The translations under genes and the position numbers were made by a program. A stretch of DNA of 41,644 bases from an uncultured Collinsella sp. (lineage in GTDB: Bacteria > Actinomycetota > Coriobacteriia > Coriobacteriales > Coriobacteriaceae): positions 1 through 41,644 of the forward strand of contig CAMQHT010000018.1 in the NCBI GenBank assembly GCA_947001705.1, given 5' to 3'. The notes under the pieces are model-generated. The model searched no databases. It was given only the letters and a program-made list of their open reading frames with translations, and was not told the origin of the DNA. This document shows positions 1 through 9,712 of the stretch, in pieces. How positions within the stretch are numbered: position 1 is the stretch's first letter; each line of letters starts with the position of its first letter.

Positions 1-60
1 ACCAAGTCCTCCGCCCACGCCGACCTCAAGGCCGTAAACGCAGGGAATCCGGGGGCGTGA
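1..60 (+). CDS. 3' end of an unidentified gene (partial)
   Basis: Frame 1 of the plus strand is open from the window edge to a TGA at 58-60 and encodes TKSSAHADLKAVNAGNPGA. Only 19 codons are visible and no family can be named. The stop codon lies inside the left arm of the inverted repeat at 43-185, so the last five codons are repeat-derived. The gene would converge on groL. It could also be a chance open frame: GC-rich DNA gives short open frames easily. Confidence 0.4.
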   Translation, partial: TKSSAHADLKAVNAGNPGA

Positions 61-185
61 CGGGGTTTCTCTCCGGAACATTCCGCAGGACGCAAAGAGG
101 CTCCGCAGCGCGAAGCGCGATGCGGAGCCTCTTTGCATGTCCGAGGACGTTCCGGAGAGAAACCCCGTCACGCCCCCGGATTCCC
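43..185. repeat. large nested inverted repeat downstream of groL
   Basis: The outer arms are 43-79 and 149-185, 37 bp each and perfectly complementary. Nested inside is a second perfect hairpin, 92-107 with 121-136 (16 bp), whose loop (108-120) is itself partly self-complementary. Between outer and inner stems lie about 12 unpaired bases per side. It sits between convergent genes (unknown plus-strand gene and groL), so the inner stem could act as a two-way terminator. The 37-bp outer stem is far longer than any terminator needs and suggests a mobile or structural repeat. Confidence 0.9.
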
Positions 186-211
186 GGTGGGAGTTCTAGA
201 CCTTGTCGGCC

Positions 212-1849
212 TTAGTACATACCGCCGCCCTGCTGACCAGCGGTGGCAGCAGCGATAGCGTCCTCAAGCTGAGTGTTCTTGGGCACATCGGAGACGGTAG
301 CCTCGGTGATGAGAATCAGGCTGGCGACAGAAGCAGCGTTCTGCAGGGTGACGCGGCTGACCTTGACGGGGTCGAGGACGCCCATCTCGATCATGTCGCC
401 CCACTCGCCGTTGGCAGAGTTGAGACCCTGGCCGGCGGGCAGCTCGGCAACCTTGTCGACCACGACAGCGCCCTCAAAGCCAGCGTTCTTGGCGATGGTG
501 GCGACCGGAGCGGTCAGAGCCTTCTTGACGATATCGACACCGATCTTCTCCTCGGGGTCGTCGATCTCGACAGCATCGAGCGCAGGAGCAGCGTCCATGA
601 AGGCGACGCCGCCGCCGGCGACGATGCCCTCCTCGACAGCAGCGCGGGTAGCCTGCAGGGCGTCCTCGACGCGGTGCTTGATCTCCTTGAGCTCGGACTC
701 GGTAGCAGCGCCGACCTTGATGACGGCAACGCCACCGGAGAGCTTGGCCAGGCGCTCCTGGAGCTTCTCACGGTCGAAGTCAGAGGTGGTGTTCTCCATC
801 TCGCCCTTGATCTGAGCGATGCGGGCGTCGATGGCCTCCTTGGAGCCAGCGCCGCCGACGACGACGGTGTTGTCCTTGGAGATGGTGACGGACTTGGCGG
901 TACCGAGCATATCGGCGGTGATGTCAGCGACCTTCACGCCCAGCTCGTCCAGAGCAGCCTGGCCACCGGTGAGGACGGCGATGTCCTCCAGGATGCGCTT
1001 GCGGCGATCGCCGTAGCCCGGGGCCTTGACGGCGCAGACGTTGAGGGCGCCACGGATCTTGTTGAGGACGAGGGTCGGCAGAGCCTCGCCATCGATGTCC
1101 TCAGCGATGATGAGCAGGCCACGGCCAGCGCGCTGGACAGCCTCGAGAACAGGCATGATGTCCTGGACGCTGGAGATCTTCTGGTCGGTGATGAGGATGT
1201 ACGGATCCTTCATCACGGCCTCCATGCGGTCGTTATCCGTGACGAAGTAAGCGGAGACGTAGCCCTTGTCGAACTGCATGCCCTCGACGGTGTCGATGGT
1301 GATGTCGAACGTCTGGGAATCCTCGACGGTGATGACGCCGTCCTTGCCCACGACCTCCATGGCCTCGGCGATCTTCTCGCCGACCTCGGGGTCACCGGCG
1401 GAGATGGTACCGACGGAAGCAATCTGCTCCTTGGTCTCGACCGGCTTGGCCTGTTTCTTCATCTCGGCGACGGCGGCGTTGACGGCCTTGTCGATGCCGC
1501 GACGGATGGCCAGCGGGTTGGCGCCAGCGGCGACGTTGCGCAGACCGTCGTTGACGATGGCTTGAGCGAGCAGGGTTGCGGTGGTGGTGCCGTCACCCAC
1601 GGTGTCGTTGGTCTTGGTGGCGACCTCCTTCACCAGCTGAGCGCCCATGTTCTCGATGTTGTCCTCGAGCTCGATCTCCTTGGCGACAGAAACGCCGTCG
1701 TTGGTGATGGTCGGGGCACCAAACGTGCGCTGCAGAGCAACGTAGCGACCCTTGGGGCCCATGGTGACGGTAACGGCGTCGGCCAGAGTGTTGACGCCCT
1801 TGGCAAGCTTAGCGCGGGCATCGGTGTTGAACGTAATGTTCTTTGCCAT
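212..1849 (-). CDS. groL: GroEL chaperonin (60 kDa, HSP60)
   Basis: 545 residues, the usual length for bacterial GroEL, beginning MAKNITFNTDARAKLAKG. GroEL forms a double heptameric ring in the cytoplasm and refolds proteins with GroES and ATP. Visible hallmarks are the ATP-binding stretches VTMGPKGR and NDGVSVAKEI near the N-terminus, GDGTTTATLLAQ around residue 85, and the signature AAVEEGIVAGGG near residue 400. The C-terminus ends GQQGGGMY, a short version of the Gly-Gly-Met tail. The start has a GGAGGA ribosome site. It lies 96 bp downstream of groES on the same strand, so the two are probably co-transcribed. The inverted repeat at 43-185 begins 26 bp after its stop. Confidence 0.98.
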   Translation of the reverse strand: MAKNITFNTDARAKLAKGVNTLADAVTVTMGPKGRYVALQRTFGAPTITNDGVSVAKEIELEDNIENMGAQLVKEVATKTNDTVGDGTTTATLLAQAIVNDGLRNVAAGANPLAIRRGIDKAVNAAVAEMKKQAKPVETKEQIASVGTISAGDPEVGEKIAEAMEVVGKDGVITVEDSQTFDITIDTVEGMQFDKGYVSAYFVTDNDRMEAVMKDPYILITDQKISSVQDIMPVLEAVQRAGRGLLIIAEDIDGEALPTLVLNKIRGALNVCAVKAPGYGDRRKRILEDIAVLTGGQAALDELGVKVADITADMLGTAKSVTISKDNTVVVGGAGSKEAIDARIAQIKGEMENTTSDFDREKLQERLAKLSGGVAVIKVGAATESELKEIKHRVEDALQATRAAVEEGIVAGGGVAFMDAAPALDAVEIDDPEEKIGVDIVKKALTAPVATIAKNAGFEGAVVVDKVAELPAGQGLNSANGEWGDMIEMGVLDPVKVSRVTLQNAASVASLILITEATVSDVPKNTQLEDAIAAATAGQQGGGMY

Positions 1850-1945
1850 GGTAGGTAATCCTCCAAAAGAAATGTGACTCGCGTCGCCGCTTCCGAGTCC
1901 TATGCGACGATCGCGTTCAAAGACGAATCAGAGATTCTGACGAGA

Positions 1946-2239
1946 CTAGGCCTCGACGACAGCGTAGATGTCGTCGGCGCGCATCAGCAGATACTTCTCG
2001 CCGTCGACCTTGACCTCGTTGCCACCGAACTTACCGTAGATGACAACGTCACCGACCTTGACGTCCATGGGGATGCGCTCACCCTTGTCGTTGACCTTGC
2101 CGGCGCCAACGGCAACGATGGTGCCGCGCTGCGGCTTCTCCTGGGCGTTGCTGGCGATATACAGACCAGAAGCGGTCTTCTGCTCGGCCTCGTCGGGCTT
2201 GACCAGAACACGATCTGCAAGCGGCTTCAAAGACGACAT
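1946..2239 (-). CDS. groES: GroES co-chaperonin (10 kDa)
   Basis: 97 residues, typical for GroES, starting MSSLKPLADRVLVKPDEAEQ and containing the conserved PQRGTIVAVGAGK stretch. The mobile-loop region AEQKTASGLYIASNAQ is present. GroES is the heptameric lid that closes the GroEL cavity. The start codon follows an AAGGAGGAGACAAG ribosome site. It is the first gene of the groES-groL unit. I searched the upstream region by eye for CIRCE (HrcA) and HAIR (HspR) operators and found neither in standard form, so the heat-shock control is not evident from the sequence. A TATAAC element at 2332-2337 (minus strand) could be a -10 box but lacks a convincing -35. Confidence 0.97.
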   Translation of the reverse strand: MSSLKPLADRVLVKPDEAEQKTASGLYIASNAQEKPQRGTIVAVGAGKVNDKGERIPMDVKVGDVVIYGKFGGNEVKVDGEKYLLMRADDIYAVVEA

Positions 2240-2261
2240 GCTTGTCTCCTCCTTTTTGGGC

Positions 2262-2280
2262 CGCGTGGTTATGCCACGCG
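2262..2280 (-). promoter_or_regulatory. stem-loop in groES leader
   Basis: CGCGTGG and CCACGCG (7 bp each) are separated by 5 bases, just upstream of the groES ribosome site. In the mRNA this would be a stable small hairpin in the 5' leader. In DNA it could be a dyad operator. No known heat-shock operator matches it, so the role is open. Confidence 0.45.
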
Positions 2281-2376
2281 AATTAACCCTTTTTGTTTGC
2301 GTACGCGTTGAATGGTACCCACGAATGGCGGGTTATACAACACGGAGTCAAAAAATCTTATTTTTTGGCACTTAGA

Positions 2377-2575
2377 TTTTCTGAATGCCGGGGGATAACC
2401 TAACGGTGGCTCCCGGGGCGGACCGGAGGGCATGTAGTTTGCTGCTCTACAGTCCTGCGCAAGACGGAAAGCACATTAAGTGCTTTCCTTTGCGTGCGGA
2501 ACTCGCGACAAACTTCATGCCCTCCGGTCCGCCCAGGGAGCCAGGTTAACTAATTCGGGCCCGGCATTCAGAAAA
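2377..2575. repeat. large nested inverted repeat upstream of groES
   Basis: Outer arms 2377-2392 and 2560-2575 match over 16 bp. An inner pair, 2417-2434 with 2516-2533, matches over 18 bp, with imperfect pairing between these blocks. At the centre is a 9-bp hairpin, 2466-2474 with 2480-2488. The nested plan resembles the element at 43-185. The left ends also look alike: GAATCCGGGGG there, GAATGCCGGGGG here. It occupies most of the 423-bp gap between groES and the amidohydrolase, where no gene is visible. Confidence 0.85.
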
Positions 2576-2610
2576 GTCAGTGCAGCAAAATGGCGATGCA
2601 GATGGTGCGA

Positions 2611-2645
2611 ACAAGAAAGGGGCACGTTGCAGAAACGCGCCCCTT
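2611..2645 (-). terminator. terminator of the amidohydrolase gene
   Basis: Arms 2617-2628 and 2634-2645 pair over 12 bp with one mismatch. Read on the minus strand, the stem is followed by TTTCTTGT. It lies 18 bp after the stop of the gene ending at 2663. Confidence 0.75.
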
Positions 2646-2662
2646 ATGGGTGGGGTATGGGG

Positions 2663-4300
2663 CTAGCGCTCGTAGATCAGGTTGCCGGCTAGGTAGGTGG
2701 CTTGGACTTTGGTGGCTTGGAGTTCTTGGGGGTCGATGGTGAGTGGATTTTGGTCCAGGACTACCAGGTCGGCGTATTTGCCGGGCTCTAGGCTGCCGAG
2801 GTTTTGCTCGTCGCCCGCTGCGTACGCGCTGCCAAGCGTGTAGCTGCGCAGGGCCGTTGCCGCGTCGATACGCTCGCTCGGCAGCCAGCCGCCCTCGGGC
2901 CAGTGGCTGCGGGGATCTTGGCGCGTGATAGCCGTGTAGAGCACGTTCATGCTGGTAACGGCCGTGATGGGGCTGTCGGTACCGAAAGCTTGACGGATAC
3001 CGCGCTGCTGATAAGTTGCGAACGGCCACATGATGCGGCTGCGTTCCAGGCCCAGGTCGCGCTCCGGGCCACCCGGGTCGAGCGTGATGTGGCAAGGCTG
3101 GCTCGAGGCAATGACGTTGAGCTTGCGCAGACGATCGATGTCCTGAGGCAGCAGATTCTCCAGGTGCTCAAGCGTATTGTGGCCGTGCTGGGGCAAGCCG
3201 TAGAGCTCTGCCGCCTCCTCAAAGATATCGAGTGCGGCATGGATGGCACCGTCGCCGATAACGTGGATGCGCACGGTATGGTCACGCTCGGCTGCCGCCA
3301 AAACCAACTTGCGCATACGCTCGACAGGGACCGTCAGGCGGCCCTGGTCGCCCGGGAAGCGCGGGTTGGTATAGGGCTCAGTGAGGTATGCGGTATGCTC
3401 GCTCGACACGCCGTCGAAGAACTGTTTAAAGCCTGGCGCCGAGAGCAGCGCGTTGTTCGCGTAGCGGGTCTGGAGTTCTTCCAAGCGCGACTGGTCATCC
3501 AGCAGCGTGGGAAACAGATGGGCGCGGATGCCCAGCTTACCGGAGGCCTGCAGCTTGTCGTAAACATCGTCGCGAATAAAGTCGCAGCCCGGCATGGGCA
3601 TGAGCGACATATCGCAGATTGAGGTGATGCCTTGCTCGGCCATACGCTTCATCTGGTCGGCGTAAGCGCTCGCGATGCGATCCTCCCCCAGCCACTCAAG
3701 GCAGCGCGGTAGCAGCTGCATGGCAGCTGCCTCGTGGGCGATACCCGTAAGCTCGCCATTTGCATCTTTGTCGTAACTGCCACCCGCCGGAGGCTCGCTG
3801 TCGCGCGTAACGCCGAGCGCCTCGAGTGCGCGGCTGTTGAGCCACAGCGTGTGCCCGTCGCCCGAGTACATAACGCAGGGACGATCGGGAAATGCCGCAT
3901 CGAGGGAGGCCTTGGTAGGGTGCTCGGGCGGATCCCAGCGGTAATCGCGCCAACCCTGGGTCACGACCCAGGCGTCATCTGGCAAGCCTTTGGAAAACTC
4001 GAGCGCATGCTGCACCAATGCTGCCTCGGACGCGCCCATATCCATGAGCATGTACGGCGAGGAGCCAACCGAAGTATGGAAGAAATGCAGGTGCGCATCG
4101 TGGAAACCGGGGCAGACAAACTGCTCGCCGTAGTCGATAACCGGCGTGGCGGCAGGCGCGGCGGCAATCACGTCATCGGGCGCACCGACTGCGACGATAC
4201 GGTCGCCTGCGATGGCAATCGCCAGCTCGCGGGCGGTATCGATGCCGTCTTGCGCGGTAAAGACGTTCTTGGAGCGGATAATCCGATCGATATGTTGCAT
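2663..4300 (-). CDS. YtcJ-like metal-dependent amidohydrolase
   Basis: About 545 residues, the normal size of the YtcJ/amidohydrolase-3 branch of the TIM-barrel amidohydrolase superfamily. The metal-binding HxH is visible in GFHDAHLHFFH (H70, H72). Later come the family's HVIGDGAIHAALD and FGTDSPI motifs, and the C-terminal beta-sandwich strand LEPGKYADLVVLDQNP. Such enzymes hydrolyse amide or cyclic amide bonds in the cytoplasm; the substrate cannot be told from sequence. The open frame runs upstream to 5977, but that part is antisense to the M20 gene. Three in-frame ATGs at 4312, 4306 and 4300 are the realistic starts, all with weak ribosome sites; I chose 4300, so up to four more N-terminal residues are possible. 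It is divergent from the M20 hydrolase. Confidence 0.9.
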   Translation of the reverse strand: MQHIDRIIRSKNVFTAQDGIDTARELAIAIAGDRIVAVGAPDDVIAAAPAATPVIDYGEQFVCPGFHDAHLHFFHTSVGSSPYMLMDMGASEAALVQHALEFSKGLPDDAWVVTQGWRDYRWDPPEHPTKASLDAAFPDRPCVMYSGDGHTLWLNSRALEALGVTRDSEPPAGGSYDKDANGELTGIAHEAAAMQLLPRCLEWLGEDRIASAYADQMKRMAEQGITSICDMSLMPMPGCDFIRDDVYDKLQASGKLGIRAHLFPTLLDDQSRLEELQTRYANNALLSAPGFKQFFDGVSSEHTAYLTEPYTNPRFPGDQGRLTVPVERMRKLVLAAAERDHTVRIHVIGDGAIHAALDIFEEAAELYGLPQHGHNTLEHLENLLPQDIDRLRKLNVIASSQPCHITLDPGGPERDLGLERSRIMWPFATYQQRGIRQAFGTDSPITAVTSMNVLYTAITRQDPRSHWPEGGWLPSERIDAATALRSYTLGSAYAAGDEQNLGSLEPGKYADLVVLDQNPLTIDPQELQATKVQATYLAGNLIYER

Positions 4301-4468
4301 GGGCATCCCCATCTCTGGCAGGAAATTCAACACCCCCGAGTGTACTCCCCCGCCCTTGTAACAAAACCCCAAGCGGCAAACGGCAACTTTACCAGCCCTA
4401 GCGGCAGGTGGCATACTGGAGAGAGCCTGTACGATTTTGCGATCAACCCAGCAAGGAGCAAATCGACC

Positions 4469-5932
4469 ATGACGAAGACCAAGGCACAGCAGATTATGGC
4501 GGCGACCGAGGCTCGCGCGGCTGACGACGTCACCGCAGCCATCAAAGATATCGCTACCGAGTTTGAACCCTATATCATCAAGCAGCGCCGGCACTTCCAT
4601 AAGCACCCGGAGCTGAGCCTTGCCGAGGAGCGCACGACCTCCGACATCGCCAACCAGCTCGACGCCATGAATATCCCCTACGAGCGTCCGCTCAAGACCG
4701 GCTTGGTGGCAACGCTTCGCGGTACCGCGTCGGATGCCTACCACGAGGACGGCACGCCGCGCCGCCGCATCCTGCTGCGCGCGGATATCGACGCCCTGCC
4801 CGTCACCGAGCAGACCGGCGAGGAGTTTGCCAGCGTCAACGAGGGCTGCATGCACGCCTGCGGCCACGACTGCCACATCGCCATGATGCTCGGCACGCTG
4901 CAAATCCTGCGCCATATGACCGACGACATCCACGGCGAAGTCCGCATCGTCTTCCAGCCCAGCGAGGAAAACGGCCAGGGCGCCAAGCTCATGATCGGCA
5001 CGGGCGTGCTCGACGGCGTCGATGGCGCCTACGCCGCGCACATCTGGAGTGAGGTCGACGCCGGCACCGTGAGCTGTGAGCCCGGACCGCGCATGGCCAA
5101 TACCGACTGGTTCCGCATCGACGTCCGCGGCACCTCGTGCCACGGCGCCATGCCCCAGCGCGGTCACGACGCCGTTATGGTTGCCGCCGAGATCGTCAAC
5201 GCTCTGCAGACCATCGTTTCGCGCGAGATCAGTCCCTACGAGCCGGCCGTCATTACCGTCGGCGAGCTGCACGGCGGCACCGCGCGCAACGTTATCGCCG
5301 GCACGGCCTACCTCGCCGGCACGGTGCGCACCTACGGAGATTCGACCCACGAGGAAATGCCGGAGCTCATGCGCCGCATCGTGGAGCATACCGCGGCCGC
5401 CTTGGGCGCCGAGGCAGAGCTCACCGACTACACCATCGCCAATTACAAGGTCGAAAACGATGCCGCCTCGAGCGAGCGCTGCCGCCAGGCAGTAATCAAA
5501 TGCCTGGGCCCCACCGGCCAAGGCCATTATCGCGGCACACTCTCGGGTGAGGATTTTTCGGAGTACCTGCGCCGCGTACCGGGCGTGCTCGCCTTTGTTG
5601 GCACGCGCAACCCCCAGATTGGCGCCACGTACGCCCAACATTCTTGCTTCTACAAGATTGACGAGTCGGTACTGGCCAAGGGCTCCATGGTGGCCGCCCA
5701 ATATGCCATCGACTTTTTGGCCGAGCCCACACAAGAAGAGCTCGACGGCCCCACGATTGCCGCGGTCGCCGAGACCAATCCCGACCTGGCAGCCAAACTG
5801 CGCTCTGCCAAGGCCACGGCCGCCGAGGCCCGCGACGCCATGCACGATGCCCGCACCGCCCGACACGCCGCAATCAAGGGCATCCACGACGCTCGCGCCG
5901 CCGCCCGCCGCGAGGAGAAGCACGACGAGTAG
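4469..5932 (+). CDS. M20-family amidohydrolase (HipO/AbgB-like)
   Basis: 487 residues; starts at an ATG preceded by AAGGAG. The M20 dizinc peptidase fold is clear: HKHPELS near residue 46, the metal motif MHACGHDCH (C131, H133), the catalytic and ligand pair in QPSEENGQGA (E166, E167), and a late histidine in YAQHSCFYKID. The family removes acyl or aminoacyl groups from amino acids, for example hippurate, N-acetyl amino acids and aminobenzoyl-glutamate. Ordinary members are about 390-400 residues. Here the last 55-60 residues are an extra Ala/Arg/His-rich helical tail (roughly 430-487) with no obvious function. It is divergent from the YtcJ-like hydrolase over a 168-bp gap that probably holds both promoters, suggesting related scavenging roles. 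Confidence 0.92.
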   Translation: MTKTKAQQIMAATEARAADDVTAAIKDIATEFEPYIIKQRRHFHKHPELSLAEERTTSDIANQLDAMNIPYERPLKTGLVATLRGTASDAYHEDGTPRRRILLRADIDALPVTEQTGEEFASVNEGCMHACGHDCHIAMMLGTLQILRHMTDDIHGEVRIVFQPSEENGQGAKLMIGTGVLDGVDGAYAAHIWSEVDAGTVSCEPGPRMANTDWFRIDVRGTSCHGAMPQRGHDAVMVAAEIVNALQTIVSREISPYEPAVITVGELHGGTARNVIAGTAYLAGTVRTYGDSTHEEMPELMRRIVEHTAAALGAEAELTDYTIANYKVENDAASSERCRQAVIKCLGPTGQGHYRGTLSGEDFSEYLRRVPGVLAFVGTRNPQIGATYAQHSCFYKIDESVLAKGSMVAAQYAIDFLAEPTQEELDGPTIAAVAETNPDLAAKLRSAKATAAEARDAMHDARTARHAAIKGIHDARAAARREEKHDE

Positions 5933-5976
5933 TCGATCCACGACCATCTCGCAGTCATAGCCGCATCGCGATATCA

Positions 5977-6014
5977 AAGCGGGGGCGGACGCTTCGGCAC
6001 GTCCGCCCCCGCTT
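5977..6014. terminator. bidirectional terminator between convergent genes
   Basis: A perfect 15-bp stem, 5977-5991 with 6000-6014, has an 8-base CTTCGGCA loop. It lies between the ends of the M20 gene (plus) and the zinc-ribbon gene (minus). The T tract is short on the plus side. Confidence 0.8.
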
Positions 6015-6072
6015 ATTTGTCAAGCGCTATTTCTACCGTTTCTACCCCGTCCCCAAATGGCAGGTGGCAGGG

Positions 6073-7395
<1,323 letters not shown>

Positions 7396-7545
7396 CGAGA
7401 TCATCCCTTCGTATCTTGAGCGAATCATCTGGATCGCAAACGATGTCTTTGGCATCATTATCACCCAATGTGGGGACAAATACTCCAACATGACGCATTT
7501 GCAATGCGCAGGGCGCTATTCGATTGTTTGATAAGCTCGACCGCG

Positions 7546-8568
7546 TTAGTTCGTTCCGCGGAAACCCTTGCCGACGATCTCGGAGCTGTCGACAATCGTG
7601 ATAAAGGCACCCGGATCGATCTCGCGCGCGTAGCGACGCAGCTGCACGGCCTCGCGACGGCTTAGCACGCTCATGATCACCGTCACGCACTTGCCCGAGA
7701 AAGCACCGTAGCCGCGGCTGATAGTCGCCGTACGGTTGAGATGCTTGACGATAAACTCCTCGACCTTAAGGGGCTCGGAACAAATGACTGTGCAGACTTT
7801 GCGCAGGTGAATGCTCTCGATGGCCTTGTCGACCACGAGCGTCTTGGCAAACAGGCCGAGCACGCAGTACAGACCGACGCGCGGGCCGTACAAGAAGGCC
7901 GCGATGGTCACGATGCCGATGTCGACCAGTAGCAGGGCGCGGCCAATCTCGAGCGTCGTGCGACGTTTGAGGATCATGGCGAGAATGTCCGTGCCGCCCG
8001 TCGAGGCACCAATATCAAAGACGATAGCGCTGCCGAGCGCCGGCAGAATCACGGCAAAGCACAGGTCGAGCCACATATCGCCCGTCATCGAGACATCGGT
8101 CGGAATAAAGAGCTCAAACAGCGAAACATAGGCGGACAGCGCAAACGAGGCAAAGACACTCCACAGGATTGCCTTGCGCTCCAAAAAGATAAAGCCCAGG
8201 ATGACGAGCACCGCATTGATAATCCACATAAAGACGCCGACGGGCAGGGTCGGGAACAGCGTGGACAGAATGACCGACACGCCCGAGGTGCCGCCAAAAG
8301 CAAAGTGATTAGGTGTTTTAAACGCAACGATGGCAAAGGCCGTGAGGATCAGGCCCAAATTGAGCTCGGCAAAAAAGCGCGGAAAGCCCGGCTCCTGGCT
8401 GCGCTTGCGACCAGCGCGCTCGCCCCGCTCGATAACATCGCGATCGACCACGCGTTCCATCGGCACCACGGGAGGACGGTGCACCTCCTCGGCAGCACGC
8501 GACGCCGCCTCTGCCGCAGCGGCCTCAATTGCCCATGCCTTGCTTTCTGTTTCGTGCTCGTCGGCCAT
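7546..8568 (-). CDS. YitT family membrane protein with DUF2179 domain
   Basis: 340 residues. Residues 1-60 are a charged, Ala-rich cytoplasmic extension. From about residue 70 there are five or six membrane segments typical of YitT/YpjC proteins, including the signatures FGGTSGVSVILS and GASTGGTDILAMIL. The C-terminal 90 residues match DUF2179 (VCTVICSEPLKVEEFIVKHL... RGYGAFSGKCVTVIMSVLSRRE), a small domain related to nucleotide- or ion-sensing folds. No member has a firm function. The ATG start follows GAGGGG. The gene is 150 bp upstream of the zinc-ribbon gene on the same strand, but no terminator or promoter between them is clear. Confidence 0.92.
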   Translation of the reverse strand: MADEHETESKAWAIEAAAAEAASRAAEEVHRPPVVPMERVVDRDVIERGERAGRKRSQEPGFPRFFAELNLGLILTAFAIVAFKTPNHFAFGGTSGVSVILSTLFPTLPVGVFMWIINAVLVILGFIFLERKAILWSVFASFALSAYVSLFELFIPTDVSMTGDMWLDLCFAVILPALGSAIVFDIGASTGGTDILAMILKRRTTLEIGRALLLVDIGIVTIAAFLYGPRVGLYCVLGLFAKTLVVDKAIESIHLRKVCTVICSEPLKVEEFIVKHLNRTATISRGYGAFSGKCVTVIMSVLSRREAVQLRRYAREIDPGAFITIVDSSEIVGKGFRGTN

Positions 8569-8682
8569 TACGGCAACCCCTCGTTAACAATTTGGAAACA
8601 ATGTGCCCATTAGAGTAACGCGGAACGTGGGGATTGCAACCCTTAGTTAGACGAGCGGTATGACTATATCGGGAGCGTACAA

Positions 8683-8722
8683 AAACGGCCGGCCACGCTT
8701 TTGCTTGCGCGGTCGGCCGTTT
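8683..8722 (-). terminator. terminator of the amaP-DUF2273-asp23 operon
   Basis: The arms 8683-8694 and 8711-8722 pair over 12 bp with one mismatch. On the minus strand the stem ends in TTTTTGT. It follows asp23 by about 50 bp. Confidence 0.85.
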
Positions 8723-8730
8723 AATGTTTT

Positions 8731-8774
8731 CGCAGATAAAACCTGCCAAAACAAACCTGTCCCTTTTTGGAAGG
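8731..8774. repeat. 44-bp dispersed repeat, copy 1
   Basis: This is one of three near-identical copies in the window (others 13598-13641 and 37120-37163). The core reads CCAAAAAGGGACAGGTTT then TTTTGGCAGGTTTTATCTG on the minus strand. It abuts the asp23 stop codon (8775-8777). It is not a simple palindrome: it holds two direct CAGGTTT sub-repeats. Confidence 0.9.
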
Positions 8775-9290
8775 TTATTCGTGCTGGCTGGTGCGGTGCT
8801 CGTACTCCTCGGGGGTGATGACATCCTCGATGCGCAGGTTGACGCCCGCCACCTCAAGGCCGGTCATCGCGGCAAGGCGCTCGGTGACACGTGCCTTAAC
8901 ATCGTCGAAGATCGCGGGCGCATAGGCGCCGTACTCGATGATGACGGAGATGTTGACGACCACGCGATTATCGTCGGTGACCTCGACCGTCACGCCCTTG
9001 GTCAGATTCTCGGCACCAAACTGCTCCTGCACAAAGTGCATGAGGTTACCCTTCATGCCCAGAACGTGCGGAACCTCGCGGGTGGCCATGGCAACGATCT
9101 TCTCGATCACGCCGTTGGAATAGGTCAGCGAGTCCTCGGACTCATCCGCTTCCTCGTCGTCCTCATCCGTATCGGACTCGGCCTCGACGAGAGCCTCATC
9201 CTCGAGCGTCACATCCTCAGCTTCGGCGACGACCGCCTCGTTCTCCTCGAGCTCGGTATCGGCTACATCGACCTTCGTATTAAAAGCCAT
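8775..9290 (-). CDS. asp23: Asp23/Gls24 family envelope stress protein
   Basis: 171 residues. The C-terminal two thirds (about 55-165) match the Asp23/Gls24 domain: LTYSNGVIEKIVAMATREVPHV, then VTVEVTDDNRVVVNISVIIEYG and VNLRIEDVITPEE. The first 50 residues are strikingly acidic (DTDEDDEEADESED), an unusual extension. In Staphylococcus, Asp23 is an abundant alkaline-shock protein tethered to the membrane by AmaP. Here the gene follows amaP and a DUF2273 gene on the same strand, the same partners, so an envelope-stress role is a fair inference. The ATG has a perfect AAGGAGG site. It ends next to a 44-bp repeat and an operon terminator. Confidence 0.93.
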   Translation of the reverse strand: MAFNTKVDVADTELEENEAVVAEAEDVTLEDEALVEAESDTDEDDEEADESEDSLTYSNGVIEKIVAMATREVPHVLGMKGNLMHFVQEQFGAENLTKGVTVEVTDDNRVVVNISVIIEYGAYAPAIFDDVKARVTERLAAMTGLEVAGVNLRIEDVITPEEYEHRTSQHE

Positions 9291-9334
9291 GGTTCCTCCT
9301 TATGCCTGCCGCGGATGCGACAGTCGAATACATA

Positions 9335-9712
9335 TTAGCGGCCGCTAAACAGACGGCCGAAGAAGTTGACGATCCCGTTCTCGCCGTCGCGAATTTGGCC
9401 GATCACAGCGCCGATCAGCACGAAGAATGCAATGACGAGCGTGTCCCACAGGCCCAACGTGAGCACCAACACGGCGAGGATAAAGCCGGCGACGGCGCCG
9501 AGCGTGGTGTTGGGATGACGCACAGCATAGCTCCAGATGGCAGCGCCCGTACCCTTGATGAGACCCATAGCCTCGTCAAAATCCGCGGCTGCCGCGTCTT
9601 GTAACTCGGTTGCCTCTGCTTTGGAATCAACAGGTTCGCTCGCCGACGTGGCGCTCTGGTCAATCGTCAGGCGCGGCGTACGAGCGGTCTTATCTTGATT
9701 GGTATCACTCAC
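9335..9712 (-). CDS. DUF2273-like small membrane protein
   Basis: 125 residues from a GTG start with a GGAGG site; the start overlaps the end of amaP by 8 bp. Residues 1-60 are hydrophilic and poorly conserved in character. Residues 68-107 form two close hydrophobic helices (TTLGAVAGFILAVLVLTLG, then DTLVIAFFVLIGAVIGQI), followed by the short FFGRLFSGR end. This hairpin plus the tail resembles DUF2273 proteins, which are regularly encoded between AmaP and Asp23. It is probably an inner-membrane partner of the Asp23 complex. No catalytic residues are visible. The call rests mainly on topology and neighbours. Confidence 0.75.
   Translation of the reverse strand: MSDTNQDKTARTPRLTIDQSATSASEPVDSKAEATELQDAAAADFDEAMGLIKGTGAAIWSYAVRHPNTTLGAVAGFILAVLVLTLGLWDTLVIAFFVLIGAVIGQIRDGENGIVNFFGRLFSGR

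Noticed and set aside
203..1858. 551-codon open frame opposite groL
   Set aside because: It is the antisense shadow of groL. The composition is Asp/Val/Gly/Leu-rich as expected from reading GC-rich codons backwards, without a ribosome site.
2361..2380. CIRCE-like sequence (GGCACTTAG)
   Set aside because: It resembles only part of one half-site and has no inverted partner at 9-bp spacing.
3734..4468. upstream extension of the M20 frame
   Set aside because: It is antisense to the amidohydrolase. The ATG at 4469 has a good ribosome site and starts the M20 domain.
4301..5977. upstream extension of the amidohydrolase frame to 1104 codons
   Set aside because: The extension is antisense to the M20 gene and has no domain. 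The hydrolase fold begins at residue 1 of the shorter version.
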